Shown piece after piece: positions 44,225 to 53,845 of a stretch of DNA of 64,000 nucleotides. The notes under the pieces are model-generated. The model was not told the origin of the DNA. It worked only from the letters and a program-made list of their open reading frames with translations, and ran no database searches. The translations under genes and the position numbers were made by a program. Origin of the DNA: Ignavibacteria bacterium. GTDB taxonomy: Bacteria; Bacteroidota; Ignavibacteria; Tepidaquicellales; Tepidaquicellaceae. The DNA lies in NCBI GenBank assembly GCA_016719565.1, contig JADJYU010000001.1:496001-560000 (forward strand), written 5' to 3'. Each line of letters opens with the position of its first letter. Position 1 is the stretch's first letter.

Positions 44225-45340
44225 CTATCTTATCTTAACTCTCTCCACAGCCATTACTTCCTTTACTCCGCTGACAAAATTTGTCCTCTGCGCGAATACA
44301 GTTATGTAAGCATGATCGTGATTGATCTCAGCCGGAATATTGTAATTGTGATCGTAACTGTTAGTCTGACCTGCTGAGATATTCAGAGTCTGACCCGAAG
44401 GCGGAGTAATAAGATCTCTTAAAGTATTTTCAAACAATGTCTCACCGTTTGGAGCTGAATAAGAAATCTCGCTTTCGGATAAAGCAACATTATACACAAG
44501 GTCGCTTAGCGTCTCTCCGGAAACCTGTTTGATTTTAACTGAAATATTTCCGCTGCGTGAAACGGGATCGTAAGTATTGATTAGATTAACCGCAAATGAC
44601 CTTGTCACCGAAAGTTTTTCATTCAGCTTGTTAGTCCATGCTGACGAACTGAAGTTTGACATAAACGCTCCAAGCAGATATCCTCTCGGATTGGAAGTCG
44701 GAGTGCCGGGATATACTGACATTCTCGCGTTGTTATCTTCCTGATTGTATAAATAAAACGGATCGCCTGCATATAAAGTAGTATGAACTCTGAGAATTAT
44801 TACATTAAGATCATTGATTGTAGTGCCGGTATTATTATTTATAACGTCGAGATACTGATTCGCTTCGACACACGGAATGCAGCTTGTGTTTGTGTATAAT
44901 TCCACAAGAACTTTATTGGTTGGATTAATGGATTCTAGAGAAACAGCAAACCCGTAAACTGATGACCAGTCAGTTGAGTCTGTCGCATTAACGCCTTTTA
45001 CTCTCCAGTAATAAGTAGAACTGTCATTCAATACATTTGGGGCCGGTGAATATAAAGTTGAAGTAATTCCCTGCACATCGAGTATTAAAACCGAGAAAGC
45101 GGCGCTTTCAGAAACCTGTAAAGTATAAGAAGAAGCGGAATTTACTCCTGACCAGTTAAATGAAGGAGACAAAGTTGAAACAGTTGAATTATTCTCCGGC
45201 TGCTGAAGTACCGGGACATTCGATGCCGGTGTATTATTGGTTAACGTCGAATCATTACTTTCACATGACTGAAAAAATAAAGATGAAATTATAATACTGA
45301 GAAAAAGTAAAAGTCCTGTGATATATTTTTTTACCTGCAT
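44225..45340 (-). CDS. Omp28-related outer membrane lipoprotein with thioredoxin-like CxxC
   Basis: A 371-aa lipoprotein. The lipobox SLFFQSC gives Cys26 after the signal peptide. Residues about 45-135 are an FN3-like beta-sandwich (PSFNWSGVNSASSYTLQV). From about 145 the Omp28 domain begins with NKVLVELYTNTSCIPCVEAN, a strand followed by a CxxC motif as in thioredoxins. After it come the barrel-like INDLNVIILRVH, PGTPTSNPRGYL and a C-terminal beta domain. Omp28 proteins are outer-membrane-associated and often have a redox-like fold. It is the last gene after TlpA and the barrel protein, 45 bp downstream, so a secretion- or thiol-related function is likely. Confidence 0.82.
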   Translation of the reverse strand: MQVKKYITGLLLFLSIIISSLFFQSCESNDSTLTNNTPASNVPVLQQPENNSTVSTLSPSFNWSGVNSASSYTLQVSESAAFSVLILDVQGITSTLYSPAPNVLNDSSTYYWRVKGVNATDSTDWSSVYGFAVSLESINPTNKVLVELYTNTSCIPCVEANQYLDVINNNTGTTINDLNVIILRVHTTLYAGDPFYLYNQEDNNARMSVYPGTPTSNPRGYLLGAFMSNFSSSAWTNKLNEKLSVTRSFAVNLINTYDPVSRSGNISVKIKQVSGETLSDLVYNVALSESEISYSAPNGETLFENTLRDLITPPSGQTLNISAGQTNSYDHNYNIPAEINHDHAYITVFAQRTNFVSGVKEVMAVERVKIR

Positions 45341-45385
45341 AAAGCTACTCCTTATATTATGGATAAAATTTAAAACTATTGAAAA

Positions 45386-47041
45386 TTAAAATTGTGTTGC
45401 CACCGAGAGTCTGAATCCAGAAAAAGGATTTACATATCTGCATATTCCGTTAGTGCATTTTAATCCGCCTCTTTCCGTACCATAACTTACACCGACAGTG
45501 TTTGACTGATTGATCTGATAAGTCGCTTCGCCGAGGAACCATGAATTTTTTCCTGACGGCTCTTCATCATCAGAGGTAAACTCTGAACTGAATGTAAGAG
45601 TCACGTTAGGCGATCTCTGAAGCGATAAAGCTAAATACTGGTTTGTAAAATTTTTATCCTCACTTATTCTGATCGAATTATGAACCCACTGAGTTTCCCC
45701 TGTAAATTTTATAGTATAATCCTCGTCTATTGAGTATTTGAATTCAACAGGAATAGTGGAAGTGAATAATTTTTCCGAAGAAAGCGGGTTCAGCTGATTA
45801 TACAGCGTACTGCTTTGTCTGGCAAAAGCAAGTTTAGTATAAATTTTTTCTGAAGCATAATATTCGCCTTCTAAATAAAATTCCCAGAATGGTGAAAACG
45901 GGTCGTCAAGATCCGGCAGAAAACTGCCGCTTCTTTCAGTTCTCTGATAAGAAATATTTGCTGTAGTATCTGTATCAGTATACTGATAATGTCTTGATGC
46001 AATACTACCGTTAAAATTAAATGACAATTTATCACTCGGAACATAAGCAACATCGATCTGTCCGCCGACTTCATCATTGAAATCAACTACATGCGGATTT
46101 CTTGAGATCAGAACTGATGTATGTTCTTTTATTGCAGTTGGAGGATTCTGATATGGAAGCATTCGTGTGGGTCTTGTATTGCTTCTGTTATCAGGCAGCG
46201 TTATGTCAAATCTGTAATTTTTATAATCAAGAGTAAGTCCGACATTTCCGAAAGAATAAGAAAGCGAGGAGTAGATCCCGTCTCCAAGACCGGTTAGTGA
46301 ATTTGTATAAATAGAATTCGGACTTATTATTGAAGACTTATGAGCGTAGGAAATATAAAATTCAAAATCCTGTGTAGTGTATGAAAGATTAACTTCAGGA
46401 ACATCGGAAGTAACTTTTGTCAAAACGTCCTGATCGGGAAGTTCGCCTGTGGAATAAATATAATTCAGTCCGAGTGTTATGGGTTTTAAGGGTGAAATTT
46501 CAGCGTAAGCTCCTCTGACTTTATATCTTTCAATTCTGTCCGGATCGAGATAATCGCTGTATTCAATATCGCCGCCGAGCAACTGAGCCTTAAGTCTGAA
46601 AGGATTTTTCTTTCCGAAAGTTTTATTGTAGGTAACTCTGACTCCGTCAATTCCTGTATCATATCCGAGAGGTCTGTCTTCGAATACATTCAGTGAAAGT
46701 CCGCGGGAAATTGTTTCCCAGTAATCACCCGCACGGAGAGAGATGCCGACCTCGTGATTGTATTCAATGTATCTTTTTCTAATACCTACAAAATTCAGAC
46801 CGTATTCAATCGGATCACTTACTTCGTATCTGATACCGAATATTACTCCGTTTACATTAAGTCTTGCATCCGTAAGATTTTCAAAATACTCTTTTGCATT
46901 CCGGATGTTTCCCGAGTATTCATATCCGTTTCCGTATCTTAACAGGTTACTGACGGAAGCATCAACATTAAGATTGATCTGTCCGAAGGAAAGGTTTGAA
47001 TAAAGAACAATTGCGGTAACAATAAAAGTAAATTTAATCAA
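45386..47041 (-). CDS. Outer-membrane beta-barrel protein, DUF6029-like
   Basis: A 551-aa protein with a signal peptide (FTFIVTAIVLYSNLSFGQ). The rest consists of alternating strands with many aromatic residues (GIRYEVSDPIEYGLNF, ITLGLNYIYST, VGLTLDYKNYRFDITLPDN, SFNFNGSIASRHY) and ends in RLSVATQF, a terminal aromatic typical of outer-membrane barrels. The opening, with DARLNVNGVIFGIRYE, resembles the DUF6029 family of Bacteroidota. It is in one transcript with the preceding TlpA-like gene (29-bp gap) and the following Omp28-like gene (45 bp). The cargo or function is unknown. Confidence 0.75.
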   Translation of the reverse strand: MIKFTFIVTAIVLYSNLSFGQINLNVDASVSNLLRYGNGYEYSGNIRNAKEYFENLTDARLNVNGVIFGIRYEVSDPIEYGLNFVGIRKRYIEYNHEVGISLRAGDYWETISRGLSLNVFEDRPLGYDTGIDGVRVTYNKTFGKKNPFRLKAQLLGGDIEYSDYLDPDRIERYKVRGAYAEISPLKPITLGLNYIYSTGELPDQDVLTKVTSDVPEVNLSYTTQDFEFYISYAHKSSIISPNSIYTNSLTGLGDGIYSSLSYSFGNVGLTLDYKNYRFDITLPDNRSNTRPTRMLPYQNPPTAIKEHTSVLISRNPHVVDFNDEVGGQIDVAYVPSDKLSFNFNGSIASRHYQYTDTDTTANISYQRTERSGSFLPDLDDPFSPFWEFYLEGEYYASEKIYTKLAFARQSSTLYNQLNPLSSEKLFTSTIPVEFKYSIDEDYTIKFTGETQWVHNSIRISEDKNFTNQYLALSLQRSPNVTLTFSSEFTSDDEEPSGKNSWFLGEATYQINQSNTVGVSYGTERGGLKCTNGICRYVNPFSGFRLSVATQF

Positions 47042-47070
47042 TTTTAATCTCCGTAATTTAACTGAATATA

Positions 47071-47580
47071 TTACTTGTCGCCTTTGTAATTACTGCCTGC
47101 CATTAAAACTTCCTGTATCTCCTTCTCAATTTTTTTATCATCTCCGGTAACATAGCCAAGATGTTTTGCGGCAATGTTTTTATTCATGTCTATAAGAATG
47201 GAGTAAGGCATTCCTATACCGCCGTATGCTTCAAAAATTTTTTTATCTGTATCGAGTACTACCGGGAAAGTATATTTGTTAGCGTTTATATAAGATTTAA
47301 CCTTGGCAATTGATTTTTGATTGTCCTGATTAACTGCAAGATAAGTAAAACCCTGATCTTTATATTTTTCAAAAATAGGCTGAAGTTTTTTCATTTCTTC
47401 CTTACATGGTGAGCACCAAGTAGCCCAGAATGAGATCAAAACCGGTCCCTTAGCTATTAACTCATCAAGTGTAACATCATCGTTTTCAAGGTTTTGAAGA
47501 GTAAAGTTATAATATGACTGAGCATTCAAATTTAAGACTGCAATAAATAAGAACGCTGTAACAAAAAGAATTTTTTTCAT
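47071..47580 (-). CDS. TlpA/ResA-like periplasmic thiol-disulfide oxidoreductase
   Basis: A 169-aa protein. The signal peptide KILFVTAFLFIAVLNLNAQ is followed by YYNFTLQNLENDDVTLDELI, the redox site FWATWCSPCKEEMKKL and the cis-Pro region GIGMPYSILIDMNKNI. This is the TlpA/ResA family, which reduces periplasmic disulfides, for example in cytochrome c maturation. It starts 25 bp after nuoH and is followed by the barrel and Omp28 genes, the last also with a CxxC. The grouping suggests redox handling of exported proteins. Confidence 0.9.
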   Translation of the reverse strand: MKKILFVTAFLFIAVLNLNAQSYYNFTLQNLENDDVTLDELIAKGPVLISFWATWCSPCKEEMKKLQPIFEKYKDQGFTYLAVNQDNQKSIAKVKSYINANKYTFPVVLDTDKKIFEAYGGIGMPYSILIDMNKNIAAKHLGYVTGDDKKIEKEIQEVLMAGSNYKGDK

Positions 47581-47605
47581 TTTAGATTATTAATATTCTG
47601 AAAAT

Positions 47606-48643
47606 TTATTTGATAAGCAATAGAACCACAGCAGTTACAATAAGATTCGCTATGCCAAGCGGAAGCATTACTTTCCATCCGAGATTCATAAGCTGATCGT
47701 AACGAAATCTCGGTATAGTCCACCTCACCCAGATAAAGAAAAATACCAGCGCAACTACTTTTATTACAAAAGTCAGGATCTGAATTATGCTTACAAGCAT
47801 TGGCGGCAAACCAAAGTCCTGTAAATAAGGAAACTGCCATCCGCCTAAATAAATTGTTGTTATCATTGCAGAAGAAATTATTACGTTTGCATATTCTGCA
47901 AGAAAGAACAGAGCGAATTTCATACTCGAGTATTCCGTATGATAACCTCCGACAAGTTCCTGCTCAGCTTCCGGTAGATCAAAAGGAGTTCTGTTTGTTT
48001 CTGCAAATGCTGATGTAAGAAATATTATGAATCCAAGCGGCTGTAAAAAAATATTCCATTTCCAGCCCGCCTGATTGCTTACCATTGTGTCAAGTTCAAG
48101 AGATCCGTTCATTAGTATAACTGCTATGATCGCAAGCCCCATAGACAATTCGTAACTAATCATCTGCGCTGAGGATCTAAGTCCGCCGAGCAGCGAATAC
48201 TTATTATTGGAAGACCAGCCGCTGAGTGTAACACCGTAAACACCTAAAGATGTAAGAGCTAAAAAATACAACACTCCGATATTTACATCTGCGATCTGAA
48301 GTTTTATTACTCTGTCGCCAATAGTAATAGTATCACCGAAAGGAATTACGGCAAATGTTGAAAGAGAAACGATAATTGAAATAACAGGAGCAAGCGAATG
48401 AATAAATTTATTGGCATTGGCCGGGACAATATCTTCTTTAAGTAAAAGTTTTATAACATCCACTAACGGCTGCAGCAGTCCCTGCGGACCCACCCTGTTC
48501 GGGCCGTATCTGTTCTGTATAAAAGCAGATACTCTTCTTTCGGCATATACGGAATATGCAACACCTGTCAGCAGCACGGCAAGCACTACACTTATTTTGG
48601 AAAGTGTAATTAAAAGTTCTATAATAAATTCAGACATTCGCAA
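47606..48643 (-). CDS. nuoH: NADH-quinone oxidoreductase subunit H
   Basis: A 345-aa membrane subunit of respiratory complex I, at the interface with the peripheral arm where quinone binds. The signature ERRVSAFIQNRYGPNRVGPQG and QPLVDVIKLLLKED are present, then SSNNKYSLLGGLRSSAQMISYE, ETNRTPFDLPEAEQELVGGYHTEY and WVRWTIPRFRYDQLM. Eight hydrophobic segments are visible. It stands without any other nuo gene in this window, between ptsI and tlpA-like. Translation could also start at the second Met (residue 3). Confidence 0.95.
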   Translation of the reverse strand: MRMSEFIIELLITLSKISVVLAVLLTGVAYSVYAERRVSAFIQNRYGPNRVGPQGLLQPLVDVIKLLLKEDIVPANANKFIHSLAPVISIIVSLSTFAVIPFGDTITIGDRVIKLQIADVNIGVLYFLALTSLGVYGVTLSGWSSNNKYSLLGGLRSSAQMISYELSMGLAIIAVILMNGSLELDTMVSNQAGWKWNIFLQPLGFIIFLTSAFAETNRTPFDLPEAEQELVGGYHTEYSSMKFALFFLAEYANVIISSAMITTIYLGGWQFPYLQDFGLPPMLVSIIQILTFVIKVVALVFFFIWVRWTIPRFRYDQLMNLGWKVMLPLGIANLIVTAVVLLLIK

Positions 48644-48720
48644 TAATTATTAAGTGTCAAAATTCCGAAAAATATATTTAAATTTAAATGCAATAGAACG
48701 GGTTTTTTATGAATGAAATA

Positions 48721-50476
48721 TTATATAAGCTGCGTGACAGAATTTTCGTTAAGAATATTACTGTTGAATTTTTTAATTCTTTCCTTGATCTCTGTTTCAG
48801 TAGATAATTTCAAAATTTCATCACAGACTATGGCTGCTTCTTTAAAACTGATACTGCGGATGATCTGTTTTATTTCAGGATATTTAGACGGGGAAACGCT
48901 GAGTTCATCGACACCAAGCCCTATGAAGACCACTACTGCGTGAGGATTGGATGCCATTTCACCGCAGACGCTTATGGAGATATTATTTTTATGCGCTGCT
49001 TCTGTGATCTGTCTGATAGTTCTTATTACTGCGGGATGAAATTCCTGATATAAATTGGAGATCAGATCATTCCCCCTGTCCACTGCAAGTAAATACTGTA
49101 TAAGATCATTTGTGCCGATACTGAAAAAATCAACTTCCGCTGCTAACTCTTCAGCCAGTAATGCAGCGGAAGGAACTTCGATCATAATTCCCGTTTTAAG
49201 ATTTTTATCAAACTCAATCCCGTCTTTTTCTAATTCGTCTGTTATCTCTTTTATAATTTCCTTTACTCTCCTAACTTCAGATACAGAGGATATCATTGGA
49301 AAAAGAATCCTGATGTTTTTATTAACTGAAGATTTGTAAACAGCGCATAACTGTTCACGGAAAATATCTTCCCTGTCGAGACAGATACGGATACCTCTCC
49401 AGCCCAGGAAAGGATTATCTTCCTTTTCTGAGCGCGGAAGTAATTTGTCACCGCCAATATCGTATGTTCTGATTGTAACATTTTTCGGATACACTACATC
49501 TGAAATATGCTTATACTCTTCATTCTGTTTTTCTTCCGAAGGAAATCCCCCTTCTTCCAGAAACAAATGTTCAGTCCTGTATAACCCGATCCCGCAATGT
49601 CCTGTGTTAATTATAAAATCAATCTCTTCGTCGAAATCAATATTTGCAGTAAGCTCTATTTCCTTATTGTCAGTCGTAGTGCAGGGCAGATCAATAATTT
49701 CCTTAAGCTTCTCTTCATATTCTTTAAGTAATATTATCTTTTCCCTGTATGCTTCCAGAGTTTCCTCTGACGGGTTTTTAATTATTATTCCTGCAGAACC
49801 GTCTATAATTATATGATCACCGGACTTAAGTGATTTGGTAATATCCTTCATACCAACTACAGCAGGGATTCTGAGCGCTCGTGAAATTATAGCAGCATGT
49901 GAAGTGTTTCCGCCTTTATCGGTTGCATATCCGAGAACTTTTCTTTTGCTGAAAAGTATTGTGTCGGCGGGGGTAAGTTCATGTGAAATAATGATGAGAT
50001 TTTCTTCGATCTTCGATACAAGCTTCTCCCTTTTCAGATTTCGTATAACCCGGTTTTTTAATATCCTTTATATCTTCAAACCTTTCTCTGATGTATGTAT
50101 CTTTTGAAGAAAGCAGAGCGTGTTCGAGTTTTGTAATTTCATCATTGAAAATAAAATCTGCAGTTCTTTTTTCATTCTGAATTCTGTGAATGATCTGACT
50201 TAGAAAAAATTTATCCTGAAGAAATTCGAGCTGCGCATCAAAGATAAGAGAATTTACTTCGCCGATTTTTTCGTAGGAATAATTTCTGATTTTGGAAAGT
50301 TCTTTTATGGAAATTTCTACTGATCTCTGAAAATCCCCGATCTCCTTTTCAATATCCTCGGGAATAAGATCACGCGGATTTATTTCGAAATTATTCCGGA
50401 GATATAGATAAACATCTCCGACAGAGATGCCCGGAGAAACCGGAACACCTTTAAAGGTTATATCTTTATCCAACAA
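48721..50476 (-). pseudogene. ptsI: Phosphoenolpyruvate-protein phosphotransferase (enzyme I), one frameshift
   Basis: The 5' part (50476 down to about 50060) begins MLDKDITFKGVPVSPGISVG and reaches SSKDTYIRERFEDIKDIK. It leaves frame in the T6 run (minus-strand A6) at 50054-50059. With one base fewer, it would read ...KNRVIRNLKREKLVSKIEEN, ISHELTPADT, KGGNTSHAAIISRALRIPAVVG with the phospho-His (codon at 49897-49899), and continue to the end at 48721. The 3' part carries IDFDEEIDFI, GLYRTEHLF, VTIRTYDIGGDKLLP, GIRICLDREDIFREQL, FSIGTNDLIQYLLAVDRGN and VCGEMAS. The joined product is about 585 aa, normal for EI. A sequencing error is likely. No HPr gene is adjacent. Confidence 0.82.
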
Positions 50477-50845
50477 TTAATGAGAAATAAAATGTGAGAT
50501 TTAAAATTTCCTAAAAATAAACCTTTGATGATTGAAAAGTAAGGATTAAAAAAAAATCTATGAAATGGTGATATAAGTTGTAATTTAGAGTTGATATGCC
50601 TAAATTGCATATGTAAAAAAACAGTACAGCGTTTTTGTTCCGGTAATTCGGAATTGTTCTACCAAAATTAGAAAGTAGTAAACAAGCTTTTAATATTTTG
50701 CTGATGTAAGATTAAATCCTTTTTTGGAGTGAGATTCACAGCAAATAATCAGAGAGTAATTTTAATTACAATCCGGTTAAAAAGATTTAAGAGCCAAAAT
50801 TTGCAAAAGTACAATTTCACAAACACAAAAAGGTAAAAAACAGCA
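50477..50845 (+). promoter_or_regulatory. Long leader/promoter region of the cold-shock gene
   Basis: About 369 bp between divergent ptsI and csp, with no gene. If transcription starts near the middle, the mRNA would have a long 5' leader, as in many cspA genes, where it works as a thermosensor. I cannot fold it here, and no specific cold-box sequence was recognised. Confidence 0.35.
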
Positions 50846-51049
50846 ATGGAAAAAGGAACTGTAAAATGGTTCAACGCTACTAAAGGTTATGGCTTCATAA
50901 CCAGAAGTGACGGACAAGATGTTTTCGTTCATTTCAAAGCTATCAATTCCGACGGTTATAAAAAACTTGACGAAGGTGATAATGTTGAATTTGAAGTAGA
51001 AGACGGAGAAAAAGGTCCGCAGGCAGCCAACGTTTCTAAAGTTGCATAA
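50846..51049 (+). CDS. Cold-shock domain protein (CspA family)
   Basis: A 67-aa single-domain protein. The OB fold contains both RNA-binding motifs: KGYGFIT (RNP1-like) and VFVHF (RNP2-like), preceded by GTVKWFNATK. It ends at VSKVA, as usual. It binds single-stranded RNA/DNA and acts as an RNA chaperone in cold or general growth. The single gene is bounded by a divergent ptsI and a strong terminator. Confidence 0.95.
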   Translation: MEKGTVKWFNATKGYGFITRSDGQDVFVHFKAINSDGYKKLDEGDNVEFEVEDGEKGPQAANVSKVA

Positions 51050-51067
51050 CAGCAAACTTTAAGAATT

Positions 51068-51103
51068 AAAAAGCCCGTAAATTTATTTACGGGCTTTTTT
51101 TAT
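51068..51103 (+). terminator. Rho-independent terminator of the cold-shock gene
   Basis: Stem AAAGCCCGTAAAT/ATTTACGGGCTTT followed by TTTTTT, 19 bp after the stop. Confidence 0.9.
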
Positions 51104-51203
51104 TTCCAATTTTAAAATCTCTTCTCAATACATTCCTATACTTTTTACAATCTTTCTAAACATCGGGTGCTAACCAATTTAAAAATTTTTCACAAAAAAA
51201 ATC

Positions 51204-51974
51204 TTACTTTACTCCCAGAGTCTCAAGCATTTTCCGTGCATTATCATTTTCGGGATTCAGCTCAAGGGATTTTTTGTAATTGACTACAGCAAGTTCGTTA
51301 TTACCTGTATACATATATGCTTCACCCAGACTGTCATATACATTGGAAGAGTTCGGAAAAACTCCTGCATTAAGTTTTAATATTTCTACGCCTTCATTAT
51401 TTTTTCCGGCTTGTAAAAGCTGATAGCCCAGTTTGTTTAATTCGCTTTCCTTAAAATTATATTCATCGGCGTTATTAGCTTTAAGTTCATGATACTGACT
51501 TATTGCAGCGTCAATTCCGGTATTTAAAATAGTCGACATTAAGCTTTCGGCTATTGAAGTTTTAGGTGTACCAACGCTGATCAGCTCAACATCAAAAACA
51601 AGAGTTGCATCCGGCGGAATAATATCACCCGCTCCTTTCTTACCGTAAGCAAGCTCTGACGGTATTATCAATCGCATTTTGTCACCGACATTCATAAGTG
51701 CAATTCCTTCTTCCCATCCTTTAATGACCATACCTTTTCCAAGGACGAATTCTATAGGTTCATTTCTGTCGAGAGAGGAATCGAATTTTTTTCCGTCAAG
51801 CAAATATCCGGAATAATGCACTTCGACCGATTTCCCGTTCTCTGCATTTGCTCCCGTGCCTTCTTCCATTATTATATATTTTAACCCGCTGACTGTTGCA
51901 GCGGTATCGTTTTGAGAAAACGAGATGCTGTATGTGCAAAATAAAATTGCAAATATTAAAATAGTTTTTTTCAT
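51204..51974 (-). CDS. Secreted FKBP-type peptidyl-prolyl isomerase with TPR domain
   Basis: A 256-aa protein with a signal peptide (TILIFAILFCTYSISFSQ). Residues about 25-130 are an FKBP domain (GLKYIIMEEGTGANAENGKS, VHYSGYLLDGKKFDSS, FVLGKGMVIKGWEEG, LIIPSELAYGKKG, IIPPDATLVFDVELI). Residues about 180-256 form two TPRs (GVFPNSSNVYDSLGEAYMYT, NNELAVVNYKKSLELNPEN). It probably folds proline-containing proteins in the periplasm. It is 19 bp downstream of the DUF6483-like gene on the same strand. Confidence 0.92.
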   Translation of the reverse strand: MKKTILIFAILFCTYSISFSQNDTAATVSGLKYIIMEEGTGANAENGKSVEVHYSGYLLDGKKFDSSLDRNEPIEFVLGKGMVIKGWEEGIALMNVGDKMRLIIPSELAYGKKGAGDIIPPDATLVFDVELISVGTPKTSIAESLMSTILNTGIDAAISQYHELKANNADEYNFKESELNKLGYQLLQAGKNNEGVEILKLNAGVFPNSSNVYDSLGEAYMYTGNNELAVVNYKKSLELNPENDNARKMLETLGVK

Positions 51975-51993
51975 TTTATTTTTATGGTTTAAT

Positions 51994-52678
51994 TTAATTG
52001 GATTTGATCTGATTCAGAATTTCCTGAAGACTTTCTCTTGCTTCTTCCATACTGAAGTTTCCTTTTACAAGTTCCGTTTCATCTTTGCTGATCAGATCTT
52101 TGTAAAATGTAACGGCTCTTTTTCGCATTCTGATTTTATCATCCGGTCTCCGGAAGATCTGATTCAAGAATATCAAACAATACATCTTCAGCTTTGGAAT
52201 AATTTCCGGACAGGTAATAATATTCAAACAGCACAGGATAATTTTCAGGCCTCTCATCGCTGAAGAAACCTGCAGTTGAGAGAACGGGGATCAGCTGATC
52301 GGCTTTTGCAATATATTTTTCCGGATCAGGAATTTCTTTTGTCAATAAAGCTTCAGTATAAAGCCGGAATGATTTATTATAATAATCATAACACTGCCTG
52401 TCATTTTGAGTCTTAAGAATATCTGCATACCCGGACAGCAATCCTGCCGAAATAAGACATCTTCCCGCATAAACATCTGAAGTTTTCATAAGACTCACAA
52501 GATCATCAGCTTTTAAAATTTTTACCATTTCAAAGTCGAGACCGGCTATTGTCTTTCCCGCTGCTTCAAGTTCTTTGAGAGCTTCCGGATAATTTTTACT
52601 TTCTTTAAGATTTAGAACTTTCATCAGAACAGTGGTAAGCATTTCTACCATTTTCATTAAGTAGTCTCTTTGCAGCAT
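51994..52678 (-). pseudogene. DUF6483-like/TPR-type protein, one frameshift
   Basis: The 5' part (52678 to about 52150) starts MLQRDYLMKMVEMLTTVLMK and continues PEALKELEAAGKTIAGLDFE. This opening matches the DUF6483 family, common in Firmicutes and FCB bacteria. Then follow helical repeats, TPR-like. At about 52145 one extra base sends the frame to an early stop (ESDLPETG). With one G less, it would read on as DDKIRMRKRAVTFYKDLI to SLQEILNQIKSN at 51994. The joined protein is about 228 aa, cytoplasmic. The function is unknown. Confidence 0.7.
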
Positions 52679-52748
52679 ATCGGATGTTTAAAAATTCAGT
52701 GCTTATTTAAATTTAAAAATTATTCTTATTAAAAATTTTTGGAGAAGT

Positions 52749-53543
52749 TTAACTTAGGAAAAGTTCACCTTTGGTTACGGTAACTGCGCTGCCTGAAATA
52801 AGAACTCTGTCTCCGGAGAATTCAACCGTAAGTTTCCCGCCTCTTTCCGAAGCCTGGTATGCATTCATTTTATTCTTACCAAGTTTATCTGACCAGTATG
52901 GAGCGAGGACGCAGTGAGCTGAACCGGTAACAGGATCTTCGTCAACTCCTTTAGCAGGCGCAAAAAATCTCGAAACGAAATCGATCTCCTGATCATCTGA
53001 ACGGCATGTTAAGATCGTTCCATATTTAGGAAAAGTTTTAAGCAAGGAAAAGTCAGGATTTACATTTCGTAATTCTGTCTCGGAATTTAATTCGATCAGA
53101 TAATGATTATCCGTGACAAAAACATTTACGGGATTTACATTCAGAGCTTTTAACAGAATTTCATTTCCGTCTGAAGGAGAAGGAATGTTTGCCGGAAAGT
53201 CCAGCGTAATTTCATTTCCGTTTTTCAAAGCTTTCAAAATTCCTTTGTACATAGTGTGGAATACAGCTTCTTGTGAATCCGGTATAATATTTTCCTGCCA
53301 GAGAATGTGGGCGCTTGCAAGAGTAGCGTGGCCGCAGAGTTCCACTTCAGCTTTCGGAGTAAACCATCTCAGACCAAAGCAGTCATTTCTTACAGTGAGA
53401 AAGGCGGTTTCAGACAGATTCATTTCGAATGCTATGCTCTGCATTTGCGAATCACTTATCTCATGATCAGGAATACACACTGCGGCAGGATTACCTTTAA
53501 AGGGAGTATCCGTAAAAGCATCAACAGTAAAAATTTTTATCAT
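52749..53543 (-). CDS. PhzF family isomerase/epimerase-like protein
   Basis: A 264-aa PhzF-fold protein with the two-lobed diaminopimelate-epimerase-like architecture. The start chosen is the ATG at 53543 (MIKIFTVDAFTDTPFKGNPAAV), the usual family opening; a longer frame to 53654 adds a 37-residue non-homologous segment. Motifs: MQSIAFEMNLSETAFL (catalytic Glu), LRWFTPKAEVELCGHATLASA, and FFAPAKGVDEDPVTGSAHC. Family members catalyse isomerisations such as the PhzF step of phenazine synthesis, but most have unknown substrates, and no phenazine genes are present here. Confidence 0.9.
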   Translation of the reverse strand: MIKIFTVDAFTDTPFKGNPAAVCIPDHEISDSQMQSIAFEMNLSETAFLTVRNDCFGLRWFTPKAEVELCGHATLASAHILWQENIIPDSQEAVFHTMYKGILKALKNGNEITLDFPANIPSPSDGNEILLKALNVNPVNVFVTDNHYLIELNSETELRNVNPDFSLLKTFPKYGTILTCRSDDQEIDFVSRFFAPAKGVDEDPVTGSAHCVLAPYWSDKLGKNKMNAYQASERGGKLTVEFSGDRVLISGSAVTVTKGELFLS

Positions 53544-53845
53544 GCGAAAAAGTTTGCGGATTAATTTTTTTGTATGACATAGTAATAATTTATAAATCTT
53601 ATAACAATTACAAACACATGAAGAATTTTTTTTACGGAAAATAGGGGTGTTCAAAAAAATAATTTAAAATCAAGAGTGATATTTTTTTAAAACGTTTGCA
53701 TTTAAAAAATGAAACTTATAATTTTACAAAATAAAAAATTACAAAACACTTCCAACATTTCTGTAATATTTTTAAACTGAATTAAAAACTGGCAACTAAT
53801 TCTTTTTTAAAAAATATTTTATAAAATTCTATTTAATATATGTAA
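53544..53845. other. Divergent intergenic region between phzF-like and nrdJ
   Basis: About 300 AT-rich bp with the promoters of both genes. I looked for a cobalamin riboswitch (its conserved B12-box) and for NrdR boxes in front of nrdJ and found neither. Confidence 0.45.

Noticed and set aside
53544..53654. N-terminal extension of the PhzF-like protein to 53654
   Set aside because: The extra 37 residues are Cys/Lys-rich with no similarity to the family, whereas the ATG at 53543 gives the standard opening of PhzF proteins.
53655..53845. Cobalamin riboswitch before the B12-dependent nrdJ
   Set aside because: I searched for the conserved B12-box and its surrounding stems and saw only AT-rich sequence without them.
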